Numbered from the stretch's first letter, positions 33,001-42,631 are shown. The stretch: 64,000 nucleotides of DNA from Comamonas sp. (GCA_021166775.1 JAJPEQ010000006.1:186001-250000); one strand, 5' to 3'. Translations and numbers: made by a program. The notes: generated by a model from the sequence alone, not told the origin.

Positions 33001-33267
33001 TTACTTGCGCAGGCCGAGCTTGGCGATCAGCGCCGTATAGCGCTCGGCATCCTTGTCCTTGAGGTAGTCGAGCAGCTTGCGACGGCGGCTCACCATGCGC
33101 AGCAGACCGCGGCGACCATGGTGGTCCTTCAAGTGCTGCTTGAAGTGCGGCGTGAGTTCATTGATGCGCGCCGTGAGCAGTGCCACCTGCACCTCGGGGC
33201 TGCCCGTGTCCGCGGCGGAACGGGCATTGGCCTTGACTACCTCGGCCTTGGCTGTGGAAGAGATCAT
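33001..33267 (-). CDS. rpsO: 30S ribosomal protein S15
   Basis: An 88-residue ribosomal protein (89 with the processed Met in E. coli) that binds 16S rRNA early in small-subunit assembly. The conserved [20 protein letters not shown] and the RNA-contact segment [20 protein letters not shown] are intact. It heads the long minus-strand block and precedes pnp, as in most proteobacteria. Confidence 0.97.
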   Translation of the reverse strand: MISSTAKAEVVKANARSAADTGSPEVQVALLTARINELTPHFKQHLKDHHGRRGLLRMVSRRRKLLDYLKDKDAERYTALIAKLGLRK

Positions 33268-33507
33268 GGTATTTCCTTCAGTGGGAACAACTGCGACAGG
33301 GGTCTCTGTTCAAAGACCGGCCTGGAGGGCCCCGAGTTACTTGCGCCAGCGGCTGGAACGGCCTCTGGCGTGCGTCTTGCACCGTGCAAAACTTGCCGAT
33401 TATAGAGCCCGGCGCCGTGGCTGACTATGGGCGCTTGCCCTGAGCCCGCAAGACACCGCCCGATGTCACGATCACGGCCACCCTCGTTCAGCCGCTTAGC
33501 CCACTCC

Positions 33508-33795
33508 ATGACCAGCCGCTCTCACCACGTATTCTCTCTCGCACGCTCCATCAGGCTGCTGGCCCTTGCACTCGCCGTCAGCAGCCTGATGCTGGCGGCA
33601 CCGAGCACGCACGCGGCAAAAAAGAGCAAGAAATCCACGAACGCTGCACACGTCACGGTCAAGAAGCACGGCACCAGGGTCAAGCCTTCGCAAAACAATT
33701 CGGGGGAAACCACCGCCGAGCGCGAGAGGCGCCTGTACCGCGAGTGCCGAGGCATGCCCAACGCGGGCGCCTGCCTGGGTTACACCAGACCGTGA
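33508..33795 (+). CDS. Small secreted lysine-rich protein, unrecognised
   Basis: A 95-residue protein with a signal peptide (basic N-terminus, hydrophobic core LALALAVSSLMLAAP, cleavage near THA-AKK), a Lys/Ser/Thr-rich middle and a C-terminal motif ERERRLYRECRGMPNAGACLGY with two Cys 9 residues apart that could form a disulfide. I do not recognise a named family; similar small secreted proteins occur in Comamonadaceae as I recall. It is a single gene between rpsO (divergent) and tRNA-Arg. The ATG at 33508 was chosen because it places the basic and hydrophobic parts correctly. Confidence 0.7.
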   Translation: MTSRSHHVFSLARSIRLLALALAVSSLMLAAPSTHAAKKSKKSTNAAHVTVKKHGTRVKPSQNNSGETTAERERRLYRECRGMPNAGACLGYTRP

Positions 33796-33802
33796 TCGGA
33801 AG

Positions 33803-33832
33803 TTCAAATTTGGCGAAAAGATACGCTATACT
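33803..33832 (+). promoter_or_regulatory. Probable sigma-70 promoter of tRNA-Arg
   Basis: A TTCAAA (-35-like) and TATACT (-10-like) pair separated by 18 bases lies with its -10 box 10 bases upstream of the mature tRNA 5' end. The -10 box matches consensus at five of six positions. A G+C-rich discriminator follows, as at stable-RNA promoters. Confidence 0.55.
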
Positions 33833-33842
33833 TGCGCGCTTC

Positions 33843-33919
33843 GCGGCTGTAGCTCAGCTGGATAGAGTACTTGGCTACGAACCAAGGGGTCGTGGGTTCG
33901 ATTCCTGCCAGCCGCACCA
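33843..33919 (+). tRNA. tRNA-Arg (anticodon ACG)
   Basis: A 77-base gene with acceptor stem GCGGCTG / CAGCCGC, D-arm AGCTCAGCTGGATAGAG, anticodon loop CTACGAA (ACG, normally deaminated to ICG), T-arm GTGGGTTCGATTCCTGC and encoded CCA. It is followed at once by a strong terminator. Confidence 0.96.
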
Positions 33920-33927
33920 AAAAATCA

Positions 33928-33965
33928 ACGGGCCAGTCTCCTCGGAGGCTGGCCCGTCTTGATTT
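33928..33965 (+). terminator. Intrinsic terminator of tRNA-Arg
   Basis: A perfect 9-bp stem, ACGGGCCAG / CTGGCCCGT, with an inner CTCC / GGAG pair is followed by CTTGATTT. It begins 9 bases after the tRNA CCA end. The inner pairing makes the stem longer than usual. Confidence 0.75.
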
Positions 33966-34097
33966 CAGCGATCGCCCGGCACAGGGTGCACCAGGCCCCA
34001 CGCAGCGCCAGGCCCCGCGCACCGGCATTGAATTTACGCCGTCCTGAATTTCGCCGATGATGCAGCGCACACCCACAGGTTCAAACGGTCGACGCAC

Positions 34098-36746
34098 ATG
34101 ACACTGGCCCTGATTGAAGGAGCGGCACTTTTGCTGGCGCTGTGCTTCGTGCAGAGCATCATTGCCCGCCTGCCCTCACGCCATGAGCATGTCCAGCGCA
34201 TCCTGTCGGGCGTGCTGTTCGGTGCCATTTGCATCGTCGGCATGGTCAAGCCGCTGCAATTGGCGCCCGGCGTGATCTTCGACGCACGCTCAGTCGTCCT
34301 GAGCATGGCGGCTCTGTTTGGAGGCTGGGTGCCCGCGGTCATTTCGACGGCCATGGCGGCAGCTGCACGCATCGCGCTGGGCGGTAATGGTCTGGTCGTC
34401 GGCACTTTGGTCATCCTCGCGTCAAGCGGGCTGGGGCTGCTGTACCGCCGGGCCAGCCAGCGCGGCCTCGTCTCGATCGGCTTCCTGCGCCTGCTGCTCT
34501 TCGGCCTGCTGGTGCATGCCGTCGCGCTCGGGCTGTTCCAGGCGCTGGAACCCGCCACGGTCGCTCACATCAATCGCACGCTCGCCCTGCCCTACCTGCT
34601 GGTGTTCGGCCCGGCAACCGCGCTGCTGGGCTGGCTGCTGCACGACATCGAGCAACGCCTGGCCACGGAGACCTCGCTGGCCGAGACGGCCGCGCACCTG
34701 AAAGCGGTGACGGCATCGGCACCCGATCTGCTGATGCTGCTGAGCGCGGACGGCACCTACCTGGAGGTCATGTCCTCCAATGCGGCGCTGGCCACGGCGC
34801 CGTCGTCCGAATTGAAGGGCCGCAGCATCGACAGCCAGCTGCCGCCGGAGCTCGCCAGGCGCGTGCACGAGGTCATCGCCCGCTGCCTGCAAACCCATCA
34901 GACACAGACGCTCCAATACGAGCTGCGGACCCTGCTGGGCGTGCGTCACTTCGAAGGCCGCTGCCAGCCCGTGGGCGTGCCGATACAGGGGCACACCGCC
35001 GTGGTCTTCATCGCCCGCGACCGCACCGACCAAGTGCGCTCGGAGGCCCTGCTGCGCGAATCGGAAGAGCGCTTTCGCGGCGTGCTGAGCCATATGCCCA
35101 TGGTCTCCGTCAAGGGCTATCGCGCCGACGGCAGCATCACCTTCTGGAACGAGGCCTCTGAAAAGCTCTACGGCTACACCGCCGCGCAAGCCCTCGGCGA
35201 GGACATCGTCAGCCTCGTGGTTCGCCCCGAAACGCAGCCCCGCGCCCGCGCCGCGGCGCAACGCATGTTCAAGACCGGCCGCCCCATTGACCCGGCGGAG
35301 GCCCGCGTGCGGCGCAAGGACGGCGCCGAGATCGACGTGTACAGCAGCCACGCCCTCATCCACGTGGATGGACAGGAGGCCGAGGCTTTCTCGATCGACA
35401 TCGACATCTCCGCGCGCAAGGCGGCCGAGGAGCGGGCGCGCTACCTGGCCTACTACGACGCGCTGACTGCCCTGCCCAACCGCCGGCTGCTCGCCGATCG
35501 CATCCGGCAGGTCCTCCTGGAGTGCAAGCGCAACCCCTCGTGCTCGGCCCTGTTTTTCATCGACCTGGACCATTTCAAGACGCTCAACGACAGCCGCGGC
35601 CACGAGGCGGGCGACCAGGTGCTGGTGCAGGTGGCCACTCGCCTGCAGGAAAGCGTGCGCGAGCAAGACACGGTGGCGCGCCTGGGCGGCGATGAATTCG
35701 TGGTGCTGCTGCCGCATGTGTGCGCCACCAGCCTGCAGGCCTCCGCCGTCCTCAGGCCGCTGGCAGAAAAGCTGCTGCGGCACCTGCGCATGCCCTACAC
35801 CCACGCAGGGGAAGAGCAGCACCTCACGGCCAGCCTGGGCATCGCCATCATCGATGAACACACCACCAGCGTTGACGAACTGCTCAAGCACGCCGACCTG
35901 GCCATGTACCGCGCCAAGGACGAAGGGCGCAACACCCTGCGCTTTTTCGACCCGCGCATGCAGGCCGCCGCCAACGAACGCGCGCACCTGCAGACACGCC
36001 TGCACCAGGCACTCAGGCTCGACCAGTTCGAGCTGTACTACCAGCCCCAGGTCAACGAAATCGGGCGCATCATCGGCGCGGAAGCCCTCGTGCGATGGAA
36101 CGACCCAGGCGTGGGCCTGATCACGCCCGACCAGTTCATTGCCCTGGCGGAAGAGACGGGGCAGATCATAGAGCTGGGCCAATGGGTGCTGAACGAGGCC
36201 TTGGCACGCCAGGTGCAGTGGAGATCCCGTCCCGGCATGGGCACATTGAGCCTGTCGGTGAACGTCAGTGCCCGCCAGTTTCATCAGGAAGGCTTTGCCG
36301 ACGAGCTGGCCGCGCTGCTCGCGCAGACCGGTGCCGACCCCGGCCTGCTGCGACTGGAGCTGACGGAGAGCGTCCTGCTGCACAACGTGGAGGGCGTGAT
36401 TCACATCATGCAGCAGCTGCGCTCGCTCGGCCTATGGCTGTCGCTCGATGATTTCGGCACAGGCTACTCCAGTCTGGGGTATCTCAAGCGCATGCCGCTG
36501 TCCGAGCTCAAGATCGACCAGGGTTTCGTGCGCGGCATGCTGGACAACCCGACCGACGCAGCGATCGCCCAGAGCATCATCGCGCTGGCCGAGTCGCTGC
36601 ACCTGAACGTGGTGGCCGAAGGTGTGGAAACCCGGGCGCATCACGGCCTGCTGCTCTCCCACGGCTGCCGCAGGTTTCAGGGCTACCTGTTCGGCCCCCC
36701 CGAGCCGCTGGCCGCCTTCGAGGCGCGCGTGCTGGCCCAGGGCTGA
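34098..36746 (+). CDS. Membrane-bound PAS-GGDEF-EAL cyclic-di-GMP signalling protein
   Basis: An 882-residue protein. Residues 1-190 form a LytS/YhcK-like 5TM receptor region with five or six helices. Two PAS domains (about 200-310 and 320-440) follow, then GGDEF (447-615) and EAL (625-870). The diguanylate cyclase signature RLGGDEFVVLLP near residue 530 is intact, and the phosphodiesterase residues GAEALVRW near 660, LTESVLL near 750 and DDFGTGYSSL near 783 are all present. Both activities are possible, and net output cannot be read from sequence. It stands alone downstream of tRNA-Arg; the signal sensed is unknown. Confidence 0.93.
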   Translation: MTLALIEGAALLLALCFVQSIIARLPSRHEHVQRILSGVLFGAICIVGMVKPLQLAPGVIFDARSVVLSMAALFGGWVPAVISTAMAAAARIALGGNGLVVGTLVILASSGLGLLYRRASQRGLVSIGFLRLLLFGLLVHAVALGLFQALEPATVAHINRTLALPYLLVFGPATALLGWLLHDIEQRLATETSLAETAAHLKAVTASAPDLLMLLSADGTYLEVMSSNAALATAPSSELKGRSIDSQLPPELARRVHEVIARCLQTHQTQTLQYELRTLLGVRHFEGRCQPVGVPIQGHTAVVFIARDRTDQVRSEALLRESEERFRGVLSHMPMVSVKGYRADGSITFWNEASEKLYGYTAAQALGEDIVSLVVRPETQPRARAAAQRMFKTGRPIDPAEARVRRKDGAEIDVYSSHALIHVDGQEAEAFSIDIDISARKAAEERARYLAYYDALTALPNRRLLADRIRQVLLECKRNPSCSALFFIDLDHFKTLNDSRGHEAGDQVLVQVATRLQESVREQDTVARLGGDEFVVLLPHVCATSLQASAVLRPLAEKLLRHLRMPYTHAGEEQHLTASLGIAIIDEHTTSVDELLKHADLAMYRAKDEGRNTLRFFDPRMQAAANERAHLQTRLHQALRLDQFELYYQPQVNEIGRIIGAEALVRWNDPGVGLITPDQFIALAEETGQIIELGQWVLNEALARQVQWRSRPGMGTLSLSVNVSARQFHQEGFADELAALLAQTGADPGLLRLELTESVLLHNVEGVIHIMQQLRSLGLWLSLDDFGTGYSSLGYLKRMPLSELKIDQGFVRGMLDNPTDAAIAQSIIALAESLHLNVVAEGVETRAHHGLLLSHGCRRFQGYLFGPPEPLAAFEARVLAQG

Positions 36747-36860
36747 ACACTCGGGGAGCGCCCCAAGGTTTGCGGGACTGCGCGCCATCCGCCCTCCAAT
36801 GCGCCACCCAGCGTCAGGCTGAAAACTCGTACAGGCCCCGATCGCATGGCGGCGCTGGAC

Positions 36861-37217
36861 TTACCCGGACGGTCGCGTCTGCTCGTCCACCCACTGGGCG
36901 TAACGGACCTCTGCCCGCACCGTCTGCACCAGCAGTTGCGGCAGCTCGTAGGGGTGCTCCGCGGCCAGAGCCGTCCAAAGTGCGTCCACCCGATCCGCGG
37001 CGGTCTTGCACGCCAGCCGCCATTCAACTTCCCGGTGCGGCACGCCCTCCCAGCGGTAGTGCGAAGTAATCTGCTCGACCTGCACGCACGCCGCCAGACG
37101 CCGTCGCACCATCAGCGCCGCCAGACGGTCCGCCTGCGCGGCGCTGGCAACAGTCGTGGTCACGACGGCGATCAAAGCGTCATGACCGGCCGCTCCCGTG
37201 TGAATTTCGCCATTCAT
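36861..37217 (-). CDS. cutA: Divalent-cation tolerance protein CutA
   Basis: A 118-residue trimeric P-II-like protein, historically tied to copper tolerance, with an unclear role. The family core VVTTTVASAAQADRLAALMV, then CVQVEQITSHYRWEGV and a C-terminal HPYELPQLL is intact. The ATG at 37217 is preferred over an upstream extension lacking family sequence. It is divergent from rpoH across about 215 bp and convergent with the GGDEF/EAL gene. Confidence 0.93.
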   Translation of the reverse strand: MNGEIHTGAAGHDALIAVVTTTVASAAQADRLAALMVRRRLAACVQVEQITSHYRWEGVPHREVEWRLACKTAADRVDALWTALAAEHPYELPQLLVQTVRAEVRYAQWVDEQTRPSG

Positions 37218-37374
37218 TCCTGCACCAGCCACGATGTTCGGGGAAAGCCTTCCAAGTTGGCATCCGCTCCCGATTGCGCTCGCAAGCCGACCCAGCAAGG
37301 GACTTTGACCAAGACCTTGCCCCACGCCGACCGATTTTCCACCTCCAAACCCTCCCTCGGAGGGAACTTCGGCT

Positions 37375-37401
37375 TTAGCACTCTACCTAATCGAGTGCTA
37401 A
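37375..37401 (+). promoter_or_regulatory. CIRCE operator (HrcA-binding site) upstream of rpoH
   Basis: TTAGCACTC, then 9 bases, then GAGTGCTAA: an exact match to the CIRCE consensus, the operator of the heat-shock repressor HrcA. It ends 31 bases before the preferred rpoH start (10 before the alternative ATG at 37412). This places it at the promoter or 5' leader, where repressor binding would block rpoH transcription. Confidence 0.9.
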
Positions 37402-37432
37402 TATTCCCACCATGCTCAAAAGGACACCCCCG

Positions 37433-38368
<936 letters not shown>

Positions 38369-38387
38369 GTCACGCCACGGTTGAAAG

Positions 38388-38418
38388 AGCGCTCGGCTTC
38401 AGCCGCGCGCTTTTTTTT
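38388..38418 (+). terminator. Intrinsic terminator of rpoH
   Basis: AGCGC and CGGC pair with GCCG and GCGCT around a TTCA loop, with one mismatch, followed by eight T residues. It lies about 20 bases after the rpoH stop. It overlaps the last codons and stop of the convergent sco gene (38399). Confidence 0.88.
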
Positions 38419-39022
38419 CGCCCAGGAGCAGCCGCGTATCGTCCAGCAGCGCCTGAACGCCGCTGCCGTAGCGCTGGAACAGCCGCAGGTGCCCGGCGGG
38501 GTCGAACATGTACATCCCCGCCGAATGATCCATGGAATAGCTGGTGGGCGTTTCGCCGGGCACCTGCTTGTAGAAAATCTTGAAGTCCTTGGCGACCGCC
38601 GCGAGCTCCTCTGGCGAGCCGCGCAGCGCGAGAAAGCTCGGATCGAAATGGGCCATGTAGGCCTTGAGCACCTCGGGCGTGTCGCGCTCGGGGTCCACGG
38701 TGACGAACAGCACCTGCAGCTTGTCACCGTCCGCCCCGAGATCGCTCTTGACCTGCGCCAGCTCCGCCATCGTCGTCGGGCACACGTCGGGGCAGTTGGT
38801 GTAGCCGAAAAAGACCGCCACCACCTTGCCGGCAAAATCCTTGAGGTGGCGTTGCTGGCCGAATTGATCGGTCAACGGCAGATCCTTGGCGTAATCCACC
38901 CCCGTGATGTCCACGCCCTTGAAGGCTGGTTTGGGTGCCTCCGTACATCCAACAAAAATAGCTCCAGCGCCCGCTGCAAAAGCGCCGACAGCTATCGCCT
39001 TGATGAAATTTCTTTTGTGCAT
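38399..39022 (-). CDS. SCO1/SenC family copper chaperone
   Basis: A 207-residue lipoprotein or membrane-anchored thioredoxin-fold protein that delivers copper to the CuA site of cytochrome oxidase. The copper-binding CPDVC (in GYTNCPDVCPTTMAEL, near residue 79) and the distal His (YSMDHSAGMYMFDPAG, near residue 166) are present. The signal peptide ends in a lipobox-like FVGC followed by TEAP. The signal region overlaps dispersed repeat copy D. It follows ctaB by 8 bp and closes the oxidase assembly group. Confidence 0.92.
   Translation of the reverse strand: MHKRNFIKAIAVGAFAAGAGAIFVGCTEAPKPAFKGVDITGVDYAKDLPLTDQFGQQRHLKDFAGKVVAVFFGYTNCPDVCPTTMAELAQVKSDLGADGDKLQVLFVTVDPERDTPEVLKAYMAHFDPSFLALRGSPEELAAVAKDFKIFYKQVPGETPTSYSMDHSAGMYMFDPAGHLRLFQRYGSGVQALLDDTRLLLGEKKARG
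38953..39008 (+). repeat. Dispersed short repeat, copy D (within the sco signal region)
   Basis: The segment begins CAAAAATAGCTCCAGCGCCCG, then CTGCAAAAGCGCC and GACAGCTATCG. Its ends, ATAGCT and AGCTAT, form an inverted repeat around AGCGC / AGCGCC, consistent with the palindromic form of the family. It encodes most of the sco signal peptide on the other strand. Confidence 0.4.
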
Positions 39023-39030
39023 GAGTGCGC

Positions 39031-39972
39031 TCAGAACACGTAATGATCCACCAGCAGCGCGCAAAAGAGCATGCTCAGGTGAATGATGGAAAAGCGGAAG
39101 GTCTTGCGCGCCAGGGTATCCGAATAGCTCCGCCAGAGCCGAAAGCCATACCAGCAGAACATCAGGCTCAACACCACGGCGGCGCCGAGGTAAATCCAGG
39201 AACTCATGCCATAGACAAACGGCATCAGGCAACCCGCGAACAAGATCCACGTGTAGAGAAAGACGTGCAGCCGCGTCAATTGGTTCCCGTGCGTGACGGG
39301 CAGCATGGGCAGGCCCGATTTGCGGTAGTCCTCCACGCGATAGAGCGCCAGCGCCCAGAAGTGCGGCGGAGTCCACAGGAAGATGATGAGGCACATGATC
39401 CAGGCCTCGGGACTCACCTGCCCGGTCATGGCCGCCCAACCCAGCACCGGCGGCATGGCGCCCGAGGCGCCCCCGATGACGATGTTCTGCGGCGTCATCG
39501 GCTTGAGGACGACGGTGTAGATGATCGCGTAGCCGATGAAGGTGGCAAAGGTCAGCCACATCGTGAGCGGATTGATCAGCGCGTAAAGGATGACGCAACC
39601 CGCCAGACCCAGGCCAATGGCGAAGGCGATCGTCTGATGATTGGTGAGCTCTCCCTTCGCGGTGGGCCGCCACGCGGTGCGCTTCATGCGCGCATCCATG
39701 GTCTTTTCGATGATGCAGTTCACCGCCGCGGCCGCGCCGGCCACGCACCAGATGCCGAAACTGGCCACGGCCATGCGCCACCACTCCACCACGGTGGGCA
39801 GGCCCGGCACGGCCATCACCATGCCGATGAAGGCGCAAAAGACGATGAGCTGCACCACCCCCGGCTTGGTCAGGGCATGAAACTGCCGCAAGCGATGCGG
39901 CAAGGGGCGCGCGGGCGCCAAGGTGGTGCCTGCCGCGCCCGTGACGGATTCGGAGGTATGGACTGCTGTCAT
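39031..39972 (-). CDS. ctaB: Protoheme IX farnesyltransferase (heme O synthase)
   Basis: A 313-residue integral membrane UbiA-family enzyme that attaches a farnesyl group to heme B to form heme O. The prenyl-diphosphate motif [15 protein letters not shown] near residue 80 has the characteristic Asp residues. Eight to nine helices are visible, and [12 protein letters not shown] near residue 198 is family-specific. The start at 39972 overlaps the ctaA stop by 4 bp, and heme O is the substrate of CtaA. Confidence 0.95.
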   Translation of the reverse strand: MTAVHTSESVTGAAGTTLAPARPLPHRLRQFHALTKPGVVQLIVFCAFIGMVMAVPGLPTVVEWWRMAVASFGIWCVAGAAAAVNCIIEKTMDARMKRTAWRPTAKGELTNHQTIAFAIGLGLAGCVILYALINPLTMWLTFATFIGYAIIYTVVLKPMTPQNIVIGGASGAMPPVLGWAAMTGQVSPEAWIMCLIIFLWTPPHFWALALYRVEDYRKSGLPMLPVTHGNQLTRLHVFLYTWILFAGCLMPFVYGMSSWIYLGAAVVLSLMFCWYGFRLWRSYSDTLARKTFRFSIIHLSMLFCALLVDHYVF

Positions 39973-41156
39973 GCAGGAGCTCCAGAAGTTGAATGCAAAG
40001 TGTCCAGCGGCGCGCTCCCCGTGCCCGGCCGACGGGTGGCGGCCAGCGCCCACACCATCACGACCAGCAGGGCGGCCGCGCCACCCGTGTGCAGGATGGC
40101 CGCCACCAGTGGCCAGCCAAGGACCACGTTGGACAGGCCGGTCAGGAATTGCAGCACCAGGAGCCCCGCCAGCCACCGCGCCTGTAGGCGCAAGGCCGGC
40201 TCGCGACGCAAGCGCCAGGCCAGCACGGCCAGTGCCACCAGAACCACATAGGCCGCCAGCCGATGCACATAGTGAATGGCGGTCAGGCCGGCAAAGCTGA
40301 TGTGGCTGCCGTCGGCCAACAAGCCAAGCTCGTGCCAGATCTGAAAGCCTTCCTCAAAAGCCATGGGTGGCCACCAGCTTCCCTGACAGGTCGGGAAGGT
40401 GGTGCACGCCAGCACCGCGTAATTGGTGCTGACCCATCCCCCCAGAAGCAGTTGCACCAGCACCAGCGTGACGCAAGCCACCAGGGCGGCGCGCACCGAC
40501 CCAGAAACCGGCGTGGCGGCCCGCTGGTCCATGGCCAGCGTGAGGCGCACCGCCTGCACGCACAGCAGCATCAGCAGGACCGCGCCACCGAGCAGATGCA
40601 GCGTGACAATGGCCGGAAAAAGCCGCATCGTCACCGTGAGCGCGCCAAATGCCCCCTGCAGGCAGACCCAGACGAAGGTGGCCGTCATCCACCAACGATG
40701 CAGCGCGGGTGCGGCGGCGCCGCTCTGCCGGAAGCGGCGCCACTGCCACCACGCCGTGAGCATGAGCACGACGATCAGAGCCCCGACGCTGGTGGCCAGA
40801 TAGCGGTGAATCATCTCGATCCAGGCCTTGGTGTGCGTGACCGGACCGCTGGGCAGGGCCCGCTGCGCGGCACTGATCTCGGCGTTGGCCAGAACCGGGT
40901 TGGACTGCCCGTAGCACCCCGGCCAGTCGGGGCAGCCCAGCCCGGAATCCGTAAGGCGCGTGAACGCACCGAACAGCACGAGGTCGAATGTCAGGAAAAG
41001 GGTGAGCACCGTCAGCGCCTGCAGGCGCCGCGAACCACTGCTGGCGCGGTGGCGCCAGGCCGTCCACCCCAGGGGTACGAGAGCCACCAGGGCACCGAAG
41101 AACAGCAGTTCCCACAGCGGTGCCAGGTCGTAAAGCGCGGAGCCCCCCGCATTCAT
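39969..41156 (-). CDS. ctaA: Heme A synthase (COX15/CtaA family)
   Basis: A 395-residue membrane protein that oxidises heme O to heme A. Two homologous four-helix halves carry His ligands: [10 protein letters not shown] near residue 115, [11 protein letters not shown] near residue 185, [11 protein letters not shown] near residue 297 and [10 protein letters not shown] near residue 365. The [16 protein letters not shown] segment near residue 57 is the family fingerprint, with a possible Cys pair. The ATG at 41156 overlaps the upstream SCO-like gene by 4 bp. Confidence 0.94.
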   Translation of the reverse strand: MNAGGSALYDLAPLWELLFFGALVALVPLGWTAWRHRASSGSRRLQALTVLTLFLTFDLVLFGAFTRLTDSGLGCPDWPGCYGQSNPVLANAEISAAQRALPSGPVTHTKAWIEMIHRYLATSVGALIVVLMLTAWWQWRRFRQSGAAAPALHRWWMTATFVWVCLQGAFGALTVTMRLFPAIVTLHLLGGAVLLMLLCVQAVRLTLAMDQRAATPVSGSVRAALVACVTLVLVQLLLGGWVSTNYAVLACTTFPTCQGSWWPPMAFEEGFQIWHELGLLADGSHISFAGLTAIHYVHRLAAYVVLVALAVLAWRLRREPALRLQARWLAGLLVLQFLTGLSNVVLGWPLVAAILHTGGAAALLVVMVWALAATRRPGTGSAPLDTLHSTSGAPA

Positions 41157-41815
41157 GGCTTGGCCCCACGCCCAGGCCGATCCCAGCCTGCCGATGCGTA
41201 CAACAGCCGGGACAGATCCTTTCTCACCTTCTCGGCGCTGGCGACGGTGAGGTTCGGCGGAAAGCGCATCATCCAGTTGCCGTGCGGGTCCACCAGATAC
41301 AGCTGCTCTTCCAGGCGATGACCCGCCGCAGGCGAGAGCCATGCCTGCAGTGCCGCCGCATCGATGCGCCGCACCGTGGCATGCGCCAGGCCTTCACGTA
41401 TTTCAGCTGGCAAGGGTGCATCGTCGGTAATCAGCCAGACCCAGTCGACGCGTTCGCGGTTTTCGCCCAGGCTTTCGCGCAGCTGGCGCTGGAAATACAG
41501 GTTGTTGCGGCAGGTTGCATCACACGCGCCACCGGCCACGCTGAGCAGCAGCCACTGCCCGCTCAAATCGCCCAGCACGGTGGGCGAACCATCGAGCGCC
41601 ACGAGCTTCTGCCCGGTCGGCATGGGGCGCTGCGGCTCGATGAGCTCACCGTAATTGAGTGAACCGACGTGGGGTCGCAGCACGAAATACGTGAAGTACG
41701 ACGCCGCGACCGGCGCCACGCACACGAGCAGCATGAACCACAGCTGCCAGCGGCCCCGGCGCGAACGCGGCAACTCGCTCGCTGCATTCGTGCCCGGCAG
41801 GCTGTGCACCGTCAT
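41153..41815 (-). CDS. SCO-like membrane protein of the oxidase cluster
   Basis: A protein of about 220 residues with one N-terminal membrane helix (LWFMLLVCVAPVAASYFTYF) and a thioredoxin-like periplasmic domain. A CDATC motif (CxxxC, as in SCO proteins) and a later HRLEEQLYLVDPHGNW segment suggest copper or thiol chemistry in cytochrome oxidase assembly. An earlier ATG at 41899 would overlap the SURF1 gene by 65 bp, so I prefer the ATG at 41815, 19 bp after the SURF1 stop. It overlaps ctaA by 4 bp. The role is inferred from context. Confidence 0.8.
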   Translation of the reverse strand: MTVHSLPGTNAASELPRSRRGRWQLWFMLLVCVAPVAASYFTYFVLRPHVGSLNYGELIEPQRPMPTGQKLVALDGSPTVLGDLSGQWLLLSVAGGACDATCRNNLYFQRQLRESLGENRERVDWVWLITDDAPLPAEIREGLAHATVRRIDAAALQAWLSPAAGHRLEEQLYLVDPHGNWMMRFPPNLTVASAEKVRKDLSRLLYASAGWDRPGRGAKP

Positions 41816-41834
41816 CTGCACGGGGTCCGCGGGC

Positions 41835-42617
41835 TCAGCCGCGTTCTGCGGCGTCGCCGAGGCGGCCAGTGAGACGTCGGACGATTTGGAACCAGACATA
41901 AAGTACCGTCACCAGGGCGCAGAGCCCAAACCATTGAAATGCGTAGCCATAGTTCGTGTCCACGCCGCTGTCCGGCGTGGGCCAGTCGCGCTGCAAACCA
42001 TCGCTGGGTGCGCCCGTCTGCACCACCGTCAGCGGCAGCAGAGGCAGGGAAAACTCGTCGGCATACGCAGCCACCGTCAGATTTTGCCGTATGGGAGATG
42101 CACCCTGCCCCGAAACGGGCGGAGAAAACTCGAACAACCGACTCGGCTCACCGCCGATGCGCCCCCGGACCATCACTTCGCCCTCGGGCGAAGCCACCTG
42201 CGGAAGACGCGTGCGATCATCGAAATTGCGTGGAACCCAGCCGCGCTCGACGGCCACCACCGCGCCGCTGCCCGCCAAGCGCAAGGGAGTGTAGACATAA
42301 AACCCCGGGCGCCCCTTCATCTGCCGATTGTCCAGATACAGGGTCGCCTCCTTCACCCAATGGCCGCGCAACTGCAATGGATGAAACGCCTGCGTCTGCC
42401 CCAGCGCGGGATCCGAGGCCAGCGCGCCCAGCAACTCCTGAGCGGACCATGGAGCCAGGTTTTCCCGGCCCAACATGGCGGCGTGCTGCGCAAGCTTTTG
42501 ATGCGCGCGCGACAATTGCCAGAAGCCAAGCGACGCCGTGGTGGCGACCAATGCCAGCGAGACCACGGTCATCAGCACAAAGCGCACGGTCAAGAAAGGC
42601 CTGCCTGCATCAATCAT
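41835..42617 (-). CDS. SURF1 family cytochrome oxidase assembly protein
   Basis: A 260-residue protein with an N-terminal helix (FVLMTVVSLALVATTASLGFWQ) and a C-terminal helix (YAFQWFGLCALVTVLYVWF) around a periplasmic domain, the standard SURF1 plan. The WVPRNFDDR and NYGYAFQWF segments are family hallmarks. SURF1 helps insert heme A into subunit I. A GTG three codons upstream (42626) is possible, but the ATG at 42617 has a ribosome-binding-like AGG at suitable spacing. Confidence 0.9.
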   Translation of the reverse strand: MIDAGRPFLTVRFVLMTVVSLALVATTASLGFWQLSRAHQKLAQHAAMLGRENLAPWSAQELLGALASDPALGQTQAFHPLQLRGHWVKEATLYLDNRQMKGRPGFYVYTPLRLAGSGAVVAVERGWVPRNFDDRTRLPQVASPEGEVMVRGRIGGEPSRLFEFSPPVSGQGASPIRQNLTVAAYADEFSLPLLPLTVVQTGAPSDGLQRDWPTPDSGVDTNYGYAFQWFGLCALVTVLYVWFQIVRRLTGRLGDAAERG

Positions 42618-42631
42618 CGGAGACACCTGCC

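Noticed and set aside
34422-36404. A 660-codon minus-strand frame opposite the GGDEF/EAL gene
   Set aside because: The plus frame holds intact GGDEF and EAL motifs; the minus frame has no recognisable domain.
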